A stretch of DNA of 64,000 bases from JBDHTQ01 sp039808765. Its GTDB lineage: Bacteria; Pseudomonadota; Alphaproteobacteria; UBA2400. A program made the translations under genes and the position numbers. Each line of letters starts with the position of its first letter. The first letter of the stretch is position 1. The stretch is taken from positions 186,001 through 250,000 of the forward strand of contig JBDHTQ010000003.1 of NCBI GenBank assembly GCA_039808765.1. Reading direction: 5' to 3'. The notes below the pieces were generated by a model. It did no database searches. It saw only the letters and a program-made list of their open reading frames with translations, and was not told the origin of the DNA. Below, piece by piece: positions 8,847 to 16,969 of this stretch.

Positions 8847-9299
8847 TTAAGCTTTATTCACTTCAATGGCTGCGCGCGCAAGTGCATCTGCTCGTTCGTT
8901 TTCCGGGTGACCATCATGGCCCTTTACCCATTGCCATTGAACACGATGAATTTTTAAGAGGGCATCCAAACGTTGCCAGAGGGTGTGATTCTTGACCGGA
9001 TCACGGCTGGCTGTGCGCCAGTCGCGCTTTTTCCAGCCTGCTAACCATTGGGTTGCGCCATCCATCACATAGCGACTATCTGTGTAAAGCATAACAGCAC
9101 AAGGCTTTTTAAGCGTTTCAAGCGCCCGAATGACGGCCATTAGTTCCATTTTATTGTTGGTTGTATCTGGGTCATAGCCGTTGATTTCTTTTTCAGTTTC
9201 GCCAAAGCGCAAAATAGCACCCCAGCCACCCGGGCCGGGATTGCCGCTGCAGGCCCCGTCACTGTAAATCTCTACGGAAGGATAGTGTTGTTCTGTCAT
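8847..9299 (-). CDS. rnhA: Ribonuclease HI
   Basis: A 150-residue cytoplasmic endonuclease that cleaves RNA in RNA-DNA hybrids. All four acidic residues of the active site are in context: YSDGACSGNPGPGGWGA (first Asp), NNKMELMAV (Glu), YTDSRYVMDG (Asp) and ENERADALA (Asp), with the basic WKKRDWRTA handle and KGHDGHPENE. Length is standard. AAGAAG precedes the ATG. Stands alone; a copy of the 103-bp repeat lies about 50 bp upstream. Confidence 0.97.
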   Translation of the reverse strand: MTEQHYPSVEIYSDGACSGNPGPGGWGAILRFGETEKEINGYDPDTTNNKMELMAVIRALETLKKPCAVMLYTDSRYVMDGATQWLAGWKKRDWRTASRDPVKNHTLWQRLDALLKIHRVQWQWVKGHDGHPENERADALARAAIEVNKA

Positions 9300-9349
9300 G
9301 TCTTCTTTTAGCGTATAAGAGCAGGGGTGTGAAAATAAATCGGTGCTCT

Positions 9350-9452
9350 AGAGCAGATCTCCCGAAGATAAACGCGCTCTGTTTCATTTATTTAACGCAA
9401 ATACGTTGTCAAAGATGGTCTCTTTTGATCCCATCTTTTCGGAATCTGCTCC
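9350..9452 (+). repeat. Dispersed 103-bp structured repeat, copy A
   Basis: First of three related copies (others at 23301 and 33601). It begins AGAGCAGATCT, carries the conserved core ACGCAAATACG, then AAAGATGG...CCATCTTT, and ends near AATCTGCTC. In this copy the first hairpin is weak (AGAGC/GCTCT) while the third (AAAGATGG with CCATCTTT) is perfect. It sits in the spacer between rnhA and the TPR lipoprotein gene. Confidence 0.85.
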
Positions 9453-9472
9453 AATCAATAAATTGGATCAAT

Positions 9473-9502
9473 AAAAAAGCGGGGAAAAGATCCCCGCTTT
9501 TG
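9473..9502 (-). terminator. Rho-independent terminator of the TPR lipoprotein gene
   Basis: An AAAAGCGGGGA/TCCCCGCTTTT hairpin with a short AAAGA loop and a T-rich tail on the minus strand, placed about 20 bp past the stop of the TPR lipoprotein gene. Confidence 0.88.
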
Positions 9503-9520
9503 ATTGCTAACAGATATGCG

Positions 9521-10957
9521 TTACTTCGAACCGCAGCTGACACCATTGCTATGGAGTTTTTCACAGGCGGCGGCTGCATCAGCAGGGGAAGAGGCGCCAA
9601 TTGCATAAAGGCTAACACGCCCACTATTCGGCTCCATGCTTGCTGCCATATTGCTCAAAGCAGTACTGTTGTTAACCCAAACTTTGATCCAGGCTTCGCG
9701 TGCTGCGGCTTCCGTATCATAGTCACCCAAGTAGACCTTGTTGTTACCAAACCCGGTAGAGGTTGGGCCACTTGAAGCGGGTGAGGCTAACTCAGTTGCT
9801 GGAACATGGGTTGGAGCAACCGCTTTGACAGTCTGATCTTTAGGCCCAACAGATACCTTGCCCAAGATGACCGAGCCAGAATCGATACGCGCGGTGTTTG
9901 CGCCCTTTGATTGGGTTTGATTCGCATCCGACTCATCACTATCGCCCGGCGTTGGGGCGAGGGTCATAGGGGCGGAAATGCCATCGTTGGTTGGTGCTGC
10001 AGCAAGTGCCTCATCGCTTGCAGCTTCGGCTGAGTTGGGTGCGGACTGGGTTGCGGCCGCAGGCACTTTTTCAGCTGCTTCTTTGTTGAGCTTCGCTGTT
10101 AATCCGCCGCTTTCAAATGTGGGGCGACCAATGCTTCTCAGCGTATCGGTCTGGCTGGTTTCCACGCGAAGGTGATTGTAGACAATAATATTCTTTTCGA
10201 TTTCAGCCGGGGTGAGGTCTACCGACGAAACGCGCTTAACATCATCCACTTTACCTAACAAGCCATAAGCAAGGGCGAGATTTTGGCGTTGGCGCGGGGT
10301 TGCGTCCGGCTTGTTTACAATCGGCACAAGCACATCGATGGCCTCTGAATATTTCTGCGAAGAAATAAGCGAGTAAGCGAGATTGTTTGCCAAATCAGCA
10401 TTTTGGGCCTCAATTTGTAAGCCCTTGCGGAATGTTTTTTGCGCTGTCGCATGGTCGCCATCAATATCGTAAGCAATACCAAGCCCGTTGAGCGTTTTTG
10501 TATCCTGCGGATCAAGAGTAAGGGCAGCAGAGTATGCTTTTTGCGCATTTCCAGCTTGATTAAGAGCAATATAGGCACGGCCCAAGTTGCGCATGACCAA
10601 CACGTTACCCGGGTTGACTTTAGCTGCTTGCTCAAGAACCTTTGCCGATTCTGTCGGGTTTTTCATTTCCCATAATGTATCGCCAAGCTGCAAAAGCGGC
10701 CAGGATTCATTGGGCATCCATCGTGCCGCACGGGCATAGTGCGCTGCAGCTTCTTCCAACTTGCCATCGGCACGCGCTTTATCGCCCATTTCGAGCGAAC
10801 TTTGATAGTTTTCATTCGCTGTGGCTTCTGCCGTAACAGGTTTTGAATGAAAAAGCTTGCCCGCTAATGGGTTGGAAACAGAACACCCAGACAGCACAAT
10901 CGTCATGGCAATCACGCTCGCGGTGGTGCTGAAAGAGGGAAACTTATTAAAGGCCAT
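9521..10957 (-). CDS. TPR-repeat lipoprotein with C-terminal SPOR-like domain (TadD-like)
   Basis: A 478-residue lipoprotein: signal peptide with lipobox VLSGC (Cys25), about five to six tetratricopeptide repeats over residues 50-260 (for example AAAHYARAARWMPN, AYSAALTLDPQDTKTLNGLG), a long Ala/Pro/Thr-rich linker, and a final ~75 residues (VYLGDYDTEAAAREAW ... LYAIGASSPADAAAACEKL) resembling a SPOR peptidoglycan-binding domain. TPR lipoproteins of this type include TadD of Flp pilus machines; two Flp pilins occur at 32.9 kb, but no other tad gene is near, so the pilus link is an inference. AGGAG lies before the ATG. An intrinsic terminator follows. Confidence 0.8.
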   Translation of the reverse strand: MAFNKFPSFSTTASVIAMTIVLSGCSVSNPLAGKLFHSKPVTAEATANENYQSSLEMGDKARADGKLEEAAAHYARAARWMPNESWPLLQLGDTLWEMKNPTESAKVLEQAAKVNPGNVLVMRNLGRAYIALNQAGNAQKAYSAALTLDPQDTKTLNGLGIAYDIDGDHATAQKTFRKGLQIEAQNADLANNLAYSLISSQKYSEAIDVLVPIVNKPDATPRQRQNLALAYGLLGKVDDVKRVSSVDLTPAEIEKNIIVYNHLRVETSQTDTLRSIGRPTFESGGLTAKLNKEAAEKVPAAATQSAPNSAEAASDEALAAAPTNDGISAPMTLAPTPGDSDESDANQTQSKGANTARIDSGSVILGKVSVGPKDQTVKAVAPTHVPATELASPASSGPTSTGFGNNKVYLGDYDTEAAAREAWIKVWVNNSTALSNMAASMEPNSGRVSLYAIGASSPADAAAACEKLHSNGVSCGSK

Positions 10958-11282
10958 GGCAAACTCCTGACAAATCTCTTTAAATGGTCTAGCAGATTTA
11001 TAGCAGAAGAAAATGAGTAATCTGTATTAATTCTGAAAATGCGGACTGTAAGAGTTTGAGAGTGTTGCCAATCAACACTACTCTTATAATAAAATATTAA
11101 TGCAGGCCGTGATTTGACGTTAAAAATTAACCACCTCTTTAGGAATTATTAAATTTTTTGGAGGATAACTTTCTTAACGTAAGCTTTATGCGTGCGATGA
11201 GTATTGTTCAGGTTATTAACTAATGCTTGGCATCTGTGATTCCATACTAAAATAGTACGGTATCAATTTGAGGGAGGACAGA
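10958..11282. other. Intergenic region, 325 bp, between divergent genes, with an extended hairpin
   Basis: AT-rich divergent promoter region for the TPR lipoprotein and the DUF2336 gene. The one clear structure is a bulged stem-loop at 11049-11086: TAAGAGT pairs with ACTCTTA, and AGTGTTG pairs with CAACACT around a CCAAT loop, with a 5-nt bulge on one side. No U-tract follows, so it is not a simple terminator. No coding frame is convincing here. Confidence 0.6.
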
Positions 11283-12422
11283 ATGAAGCCATATTCGCAA
11301 AAACTCAGCGTACATGACGTTGAACGGCTGTTAGCAAACCCTTCTCCTCAGAACAAAATTGAAACTGTGTCGCGCATTGTCGCGGAGCTTCCTCATTTTA
11401 GGCAAGATCCACATGAATTGGCATTAGCGCGAGATATTATTGAACGGCTCGCCGGAGATGTCGAGGTTGCTGTTCGGCAAGCCATTTCGTGGCAGATTTC
11501 ACAAAGCCCGCTTCTGAGCGATAAAACGGCAAAAAAACTAGCTTCTGATGTCGCTTCCGTTGCTTTTCCAATCCTGCGTTACGCTCAATTGCCCGATGAA
11601 AGCTTGTTGCAAGCGCTTGAAAGCAAGGATGCGCGAAAAGCGATGGCGATTGCAGGGCGTGAAGGGGTAAGCAGCAGGGTAAGTGAAGCCTTGATCGCCA
11701 GCCAAAATGTGAAGGCCATCATTCTTTTAATGGAAAACAAGTCTGCATCAATTGGAGAAGCGTCGATGGTGCAGGTAATGGAAAAGTATTCCATTATTCC
11801 CGCAGTTACGTCTGCGATTGCTAAACGGCCCAATTTGGGACCTGAGATTGTTCTGAAGCTAATTTCTCAGGTAACAATCGGGATTCGTGACTATTTGATC
11901 GAAGCCTATGGCATTGATTCGCAAACAGTGCAGGGCATTTTGGCAGAAGCACGAGAGACAGCCCTGGTTGTTACACTGCATCCGCTTGCCGATAAAGTTG
12001 AAAATCTTGAGCCGTTCCTGCGACAGTTGGATGACGTCAACGAGTTGACTGCAGGCTTTTTGTTTCGGGCGTTGTGCGCCGGTGAAATTCAAATGTTCCG
12101 CTTGGGTTTGGCTATAAAAGGTGAGCTGCCCTTGTTGGCGGTAGACGAGCTACTGAGTGATCGGGGGCTGTTAGGGTTGCCGGCCTTAATGCGGCGCTGT
12201 GATATTGCGCTTTCGCTTCTCCCTGCTTTTAAAGCAGCCGTTGTGGTTTGGCGCGATCTTGAATATCAGGGGCAAAGCGAACAGCGCGCAACCTATCAGG
12301 CTAAAATTCTCGCGGCTGTTTTCGAGACTTGTATGCAGATTGAAGACGGTGACATCGACGAGCTGCTGCAACATGTTTTTACGCCTTCGACGAGCAAAAC
12401 AAGATTGTCTCTACAGGCGTAA
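11283..12422 (+). CDS. DUF2336 domain protein (first copy)
   Basis: A 379-residue, probably cytoplasmic, largely helical protein. The pattern LSVHDVERLLANPSPQNK ... ARDIIERLAGDVEVAVRQA ... DVASVAFPIL is that of DUF2336, an alphaproteobacterial family with HEAT-like helical repeats and no established biochemical function. ATG 11283 was chosen because GAGGGAGGACAG precedes it directly. A paralogue with the same layout lies at 35188-36297. It stands alone upstream of a patatin gene on the same strand. Confidence 0.83.
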   Translation: MKPYSQKLSVHDVERLLANPSPQNKIETVSRIVAELPHFRQDPHELALARDIIERLAGDVEVAVRQAISWQISQSPLLSDKTAKKLASDVASVAFPILRYAQLPDESLLQALESKDARKAMAIAGREGVSSRVSEALIASQNVKAIILLMENKSASIGEASMVQVMEKYSIIPAVTSAIAKRPNLGPEIVLKLISQVTIGIRDYLIEAYGIDSQTVQGILAEARETALVVTLHPLADKVENLEPFLRQLDDVNELTAGFLFRALCAGEIQMFRLGLAIKGELPLLAVDELLSDRGLLGLPALMRRCDIALSLLPAFKAAVVVWRDLEYQGQSEQRATYQAKILAAVFETCMQIEDGDIDELLQHVFTPSTSKTRLSLQA

Positions 12423-12519
12423 TGATTGCGCCTGTGGCGAAAAAACATTGCTTTCTGTGAAGATGTCGCACAGTGCTTTTTACTGTGGCTATTTGTGCAA
12501 ATTGTTTTAACCTTGAGTT

Positions 12520-13653
12520 ATGCCTACAAGAAAAAAAAGCACTCCGTCCCCTGTTCTCCCTTCTTCAATCATGTCGTGCGTGGGGGGGGCAGCCTCCTCC
12601 AATCATCGCACACACTCACGTTCTCGTGAGGGGAAACATATTAATCTCGCTGTTCAAGGGGGTGGTTCGCATGGTGCCTTCACGTGGGGGGTGATGCATC
12701 GTCTCCTCGAAGATTCGCGTATCTACATTGATGGACTCAGCGGTGCTTCTTCTGGTGCGATCAATGGCGTGGTTGCAGCTAATGGCTTTTTGAAAGACAG
12801 GCGGCAAGGTGCCATCAAAAGCATGGAAGAATTTTGGAAAAGGATTTCACAATCATATTACAATCCGCTGTTGCATACATTTATGAAAACAGTGGAAACA
12901 CCTTTTGGTCACCTGAATATGGATGACTTTCCCCTCTATCAAGCAATTGATATGGGGAGTCATCTTTTTTCTCCCTACCAACTTAACCCCATGAATGTTA
13001 ATCCGTTGCGCTCAGTGCTGCTGGAAATCGTCGATTTTGAACTCTTGCGCCAGCATCCTGAAATTCGGCTTTACGTTGCTGCTTCCAATGTCAAGCGTTG
13101 TCGTGCCCGCGTTTTTAGAACCCACGAGATGAGCGTAGAGGCTGTTTTGGCGTCTACCTGTCTACCGATGCTTTATCAGGCCGTCAAAATTGATGACGAA
13201 TATTATTGGGATGGGGGCTATCTCGGCAATCCGGCGCTTTATCCTTTGGTACGCGAATGTGGGAGTAACGACGTGCTGGTGGTGATGGTCAATCCCTTGC
13301 AGCGCGATACTGTTCCCGATACCGCGCGAGAAATTACCAACCGCATTACCGAACTAAACTTTAATGGGTCATTGATTGGAGAAATGCGGAGTATCGCCTT
13401 GATCAATAAGCTGTTGGATGAAGGGGCACTCAGCAAAAGCTCGTACCACTCGGTCAACTTTCATATGATTGAAGCGCCTGCTGAATTGGCGGATTACAGC
13501 GCATCATCCAAAATCAATACCGATTGGGATTTCTTGCGCTATTTACATGAGCTTGGATGGAAGGCAGCGGATCGATTCCTGAAAGATCATTATGATGATT
13601 TGGAAGTTCGGCCAACACTTGATGTGCCCAAGCAATTTATGGATCGCAGCTAA
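12520..13653 (+). CDS. Patatin-like phospholipase/lipid hydrolase
   Basis: A 377-residue Ser-Asp dyad acyl hydrolase. After about 38 low-complexity residues the oxyanion-hole motif INLAVQGGGSHGAF appears, followed by the nucleophile elbow GASSG with Ser77, and the catalytic Asp in DGG (residues 231-233, YYWDGGYLGNPA). No signal peptide, so it is likely cytoplasmic, acting on membrane lipids or storage polyester; the substrate is unknown. A G8 tract (12582-12589) lies in the first 25 codons, upstream of all catalytic motifs; a length change there would abolish the product. It is followed after 11 bp by fhs, so the two may be cotranscribed. Confidence 0.87.
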   Translation: MPTRKKSTPSPVLPSSIMSCVGGAASSNHRTHSRSREGKHINLAVQGGGSHGAFTWGVMHRLLEDSRIYIDGLSGASSGAINGVVAANGFLKDRRQGAIKSMEEFWKRISQSYYNPLLHTFMKTVETPFGHLNMDDFPLYQAIDMGSHLFSPYQLNPMNVNPLRSVLLEIVDFELLRQHPEIRLYVAASNVKRCRARVFRTHEMSVEAVLASTCLPMLYQAVKIDDEYYWDGGYLGNPALYPLVRECGSNDVLVVMVNPLQRDTVPDTAREITNRITELNFNGSLIGEMRSIALINKLLDEGALSKSSYHSVNFHMIEAPAELADYSASSKINTDWDFLRYLHELGWKAADRFLKDHYDDLEVRPTLDVPKQFMDRS

Positions 13654-13664
13654 AAAAGAGAAAA

Positions 13665-15314
13665 ATGATGCCAAACTTAGACCCTGTCGTCGCGCGGCTG
13701 AATGTGCCGGTGGAAGCCCTGGAATTTTATGGGCGTGATAAAGCCAAATTCGATCTTTTTCATCCTTTTTTTCGCGAACTTTTGCAAAATAATAAGACCG
13801 ATTCTAAAGGAAAGTTGATTCTTGTGACGGCGATTAATCCCACTCCCGCAGGTGAAGGCAAGACCACGACCAGCATCGGCTTGGGAGATGCGCTTAACCG
13901 CCTGGGAAAATCGGTGGCGATTTGTTTGAGAGAGCCGAGCCTAGGACCTTGTTTTGGTGTTAAAGGCGGAGCCATTGGGGGGGGGCGTGCACGACTTTAT
14001 CCGGCAGCTGAGATAAATCTCCATTTTACGGGAGATTTTCATGCGATTACAACCGCGCACAATCTTATTGCTGCAGTGCTTGACAATGCGCTTCATCATC
14101 AAACCCTAGGACGTGTTAATCCCAAAAAAATAACGTGGCGACGCGTGATGGACATGAACGATCGGGCCTTGCGCCATATTGCAATCGGTCTTGGTGGTGC
14201 AGGCGAAGGGGTGATGCGCGAGAGCGGTTTTGATATTACAGCCGCTTCCGAAATTATGGCTTTGCTGTGTTTGGCACACGATCAGAACGATTTGCGCCAG
14301 CGCTTGGATCGCATTGTTTTGGGTTGGCAAGAAGATCACCCGCTGACCGTAAAAGATTTAAATGTGACAGGGGCTTTAATGGCGCTTCTCAAAGATGCGC
14401 TTAAACCGAACCTTGTGCAAACAGAAGAGGGCACCCCGGTCATTATTCATGGGGGGCCATTTGGCAACATCGCTCACGGTTGCAACAGTTTAATGGCGAC
14501 TAAAACGGCTTTATCTTTGGCTGATTGGGTGGTCACAGAAGCCGGATTTGGTGCTGATTTGGGGGCCGAAAAATTCTTCAATATCAAATGCCGCACGGGT
14601 GCACTGCAGCCTGCCTGCGCCGTGGTCGTGGCTACAGTGCGCGCCTTAAAATACAACGGTGGTGTGTCAGCTGATCAATTAGGCGTGGAAAATGTACCTG
14701 CACTTGAGTATGGTATGGCCAATCTAATCCGCCACTGCACAAATATTGAGCAGTTTGGCGTGCCCGTTGTTGTGGCACTGAACCGTTTTGACACGGATAC
14801 GGATACAGAAATCGAAACGCTGCAGGCCTGGTGTCGACGCAATCGGGTGTCCGCAGTCGTCTGCCGTCACTTCACACTCGGTGGAGAAGGGGCGCTGGAT
14901 TTGGCTGAAAAGGTCATGGCGAAAGTGGACGAAGGTGGTTTCTTTAAACCGCTCTATCCTGATTCGCTTTCGCTTTTAGACAAGATTGAGGTGGTTTGTA
15001 AACGGATCTATCATGCTGATGAGGTTGAGTTTAGTGCAAATGTGCGCGATTCTGCTGCGCGGTTTGAAAAAGCAGGCTATGGCGCGCTACCCGTTTGTAT
15101 TGCAAAAACGCAGTATAGTTTTAGTGATGACCCGAAAAAACTAGGCGCCCCAAAAGGGTTTACCATGCGCATTCAAGAGCTTCGCCTTTCCGCAGGTGCG
15201 GGCTTTGTTGTGGCAATTATGCAAAATATTGCTCTTATGCCCGGTCTCCCCATTGTTCCTGCAAGCGGAAGCATTGATCTTGATCCAGAGGGAAACATCA
15301 CGGGCATTCGCTAA
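13665..15314 (+). CDS. fhs: Formate-tetrahydrofolate ligase
   Basis: A 549-residue cytoplasmic enzyme joining formate to tetrahydrofolate with ATP to give 10-formyl-THF for purine and formyl-Met synthesis. The P-loop (NPTPAGEGKTTTSIGL), the REPSLGPCFGVKGGA segment, INLHFTGDFHAITTAHNL, EAGFGADLGAEKFFNIKCR and VPVVVALNRFDTDT are all visible. Slightly shorter than classical proteins of about 555-560. In the ATP/folate region it reads GGGRARLYPAAEINLHF where many relatives have a GGGxAQVxPMEDINLHF form, a modest divergence. AAGAGAAAA precedes the start. A G9 tract (13977-13985) encodes the glycines. Confidence 0.95.
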   Translation: MMPNLDPVVARLNVPVEALEFYGRDKAKFDLFHPFFRELLQNNKTDSKGKLILVTAINPTPAGEGKTTTSIGLGDALNRLGKSVAICLREPSLGPCFGVKGGAIGGGRARLYPAAEINLHFTGDFHAITTAHNLIAAVLDNALHHQTLGRVNPKKITWRRVMDMNDRALRHIAIGLGGAGEGVMRESGFDITAASEIMALLCLAHDQNDLRQRLDRIVLGWQEDHPLTVKDLNVTGALMALLKDALKPNLVQTEEGTPVIIHGGPFGNIAHGCNSLMATKTALSLADWVVTEAGFGADLGAEKFFNIKCRTGALQPACAVVVATVRALKYNGGVSADQLGVENVPALEYGMANLIRHCTNIEQFGVPVVVALNRFDTDTDTEIETLQAWCRRNRVSAVVCRHFTLGGEGALDLAEKVMAKVDEGGFFKPLYPDSLSLLDKIEVVCKRIYHADEVEFSANVRDSAARFEKAGYGALPVCIAKTQYSFSDDPKKLGAPKGFTMRIQELRLSAGAGFVVAIMQNIALMPGLPIVPASGSIDLDPEGNITGIR

Positions 15315-15462
15315 AATTATTACTGAAACTTCTCTTGTGTTCATAATCGGTTAAGAGTCCCTGACGCAAACTAATAGGTATCCTGACGGAAAACAGTATT
15401 AGGGGTTTTCACAATCATTAAGCTGTGGCACAAACGGATCGGATAGAAAAAAAGAGGGTGAA

Positions 15463-16788
15463 ATGTCAAAGGCACCAAGTGGCGATAATAAAAATACATT
15501 GTACTGTTCTTTCTGTGGTAAGAGCCAGCATGAAGTGCGGAAGCTCATTGCCGGACCAACGGTCTTCATCTGTGATGAGTGCGTTGAGTTGTGCATGGAT
15601 ATTATCCGTGAAGAAAGCAAGACATCGCTTGTTAAAAGCCGGGACGGCATTCCTACCCCGAGGGAAATTAAAGCAATTCTTGATGATTATGTAATCGGTC
15701 AACAGCGAGCGAAACGTGTGCTCTCCGTTGCGGTTCACAATCACTACAAGCGTTTGTCACTGGGCAATAAACCGGATGAAATTGAACTGGCCAAATCGAA
15801 CATTTTGCTGATCGGGCCCACAGGGTCGGGTAAGACATTGCTTGCGCAAACATTGGCTCGTATTTTGGATGTACCTTTCACCATGGCCGATGCGACAACG
15901 CTGACGGAAGCCGGCTATGTCGGTGAAGACGTTGAGAACATCATCCTCAAGTTGCTGCAGGCTTCTGACTACAATGTTGAAAAAGCACAGCGCGGTATTG
16001 TTTACATCGATGAAATCGATAAAATCAGTCGCAAATCAGATAATCCGTCCATTACCCGCGACGTGTCGGGCGAGGGCGTGCAGCAGGCGTTGCTCAAGAT
16101 CATGGAAGGTACGGTTGCTTCAGTTCCTCCGCAAGGTGGACGCAAGCATCCCCAGCAAGAGTTCTTACAGGTGGATACGACCAATATTCTTTTTATTTGT
16201 GGTGGTGCTTTCGCGGGTATCGAAAAGATTATTGCCCAGCGGAGCAAAGGTACAGCCATTGGTTTTGGTGCTGATGTGCGTGATCCTGATATGAACCGTC
16301 GTGCAGGCGAAATGCTCAAAATGTTAGAGACGGAAGATCTGCTCAAATATGGGTTAATCCCCGAATTTGTTGGCCGCCTGCCGGTTGTGGCAACGCTGGA
16401 AGATTTGGATGAGGCCGCTTTGATCTCTATCCTCACTGAGCCGAAGAATGCGCTGGTTAAACAGTATCAACGCTTGTTTGAAATGGAAAATATTCAGCTC
16501 GATATTACACCCGAGGCACTGAAATCCGTTTCATCAAAAGCGATTGAACGCAAGACCGGTGCACGTGGGTTGCGCTCTATTCTTGAGCAGTTGCTTCTGG
16601 ATTCAATGTATGACTTGCCCGGTATGGAAACAGTGGAAAAAGTTGTGATCAACGCCGACGTCGTTGCCGGTAAGAGTGACCCGATTTTGATCCATTCTGA
16701 AAAAAAGGCGAAGGCCTCTAAAGAAAAATCAGAAACCCTGAAAGATGCCAGCAAAGAAGAACCGAAAACCGCAAGCGGTGAAGGCTAA
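15463..16788 (+). CDS. clpX: ATP-dependent Clp protease ATP-binding subunit ClpX
   Basis: A 441-residue AAA+ unfoldase that feeds tagged proteins to ClpP. The N-terminal zinc-binding domain has Cys15, Cys18, Cys37 and Cys40 (CSFCGK ... CDECVELC). Walker A is GPTGSGKT (118-125), Walker B IVYIDEIDKI, the ClpP-binding loop region is near FICGGAFAGI, and sensor 2 lies in KTGARGLRSILE. The last ~35 residues are a Lys/Glu/Ser-rich extension. GAGGG precedes the ATG. ClpP and Lon, often adjacent in alphaproteobacteria, are not in this neighbourhood; fhs is upstream and cobT downstream. An intrinsic terminator follows. Confidence 0.98.
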   Translation: MSKAPSGDNKNTLYCSFCGKSQHEVRKLIAGPTVFICDECVELCMDIIREESKTSLVKSRDGIPTPREIKAILDDYVIGQQRAKRVLSVAVHNHYKRLSLGNKPDEIELAKSNILLIGPTGSGKTLLAQTLARILDVPFTMADATTLTEAGYVGEDVENIILKLLQASDYNVEKAQRGIVYIDEIDKISRKSDNPSITRDVSGEGVQQALLKIMEGTVASVPPQGGRKHPQQEFLQVDTTNILFICGGAFAGIEKIIAQRSKGTAIGFGADVRDPDMNRRAGEMLKMLETEDLLKYGLIPEFVGRLPVVATLEDLDEAALISILTEPKNALVKQYQRLFEMENIQLDITPEALKSVSSKAIERKTGARGLRSILEQLLLDSMYDLPGMETVEKVVINADVVAGKSDPILIHSEKKAKASKEKSETLKDASKEEPKTASGEG

Positions 16789-16820
16789 TCCCTAAGGGAT
16801 CGTTTTTTACCCTGATTTTT

Positions 16821-16854
16821 AAAAAAACCACTTGTTTAGGCAGGTGGTTTTTTG
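16821..16854 (+). terminator. Rho-independent terminator of clpX
   Basis: Hairpin AAAAAACCACTTG / CAGGTGGTTTTTT with a GTTTAGG-type loop and a T-tract, 33 bp after the clpX stop. Confidence 0.88.
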
Positions 16855-16969
16855 TTGAGAAAATTACATCGACATTCTACATCTTTCATCGTGCGTAAAA
16901 TCATGGGAAATGGGTGGAATTGTTTTAGCCGCAGCGATCTGACAGATGGAAAAAAGGTATAGGGGTTCA

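Noticed and set aside
15315..15462. Sigma-54-type promoter before clpX (TGGCAC)
   Set aside because: The -12 GC element is absent at the correct spacing.
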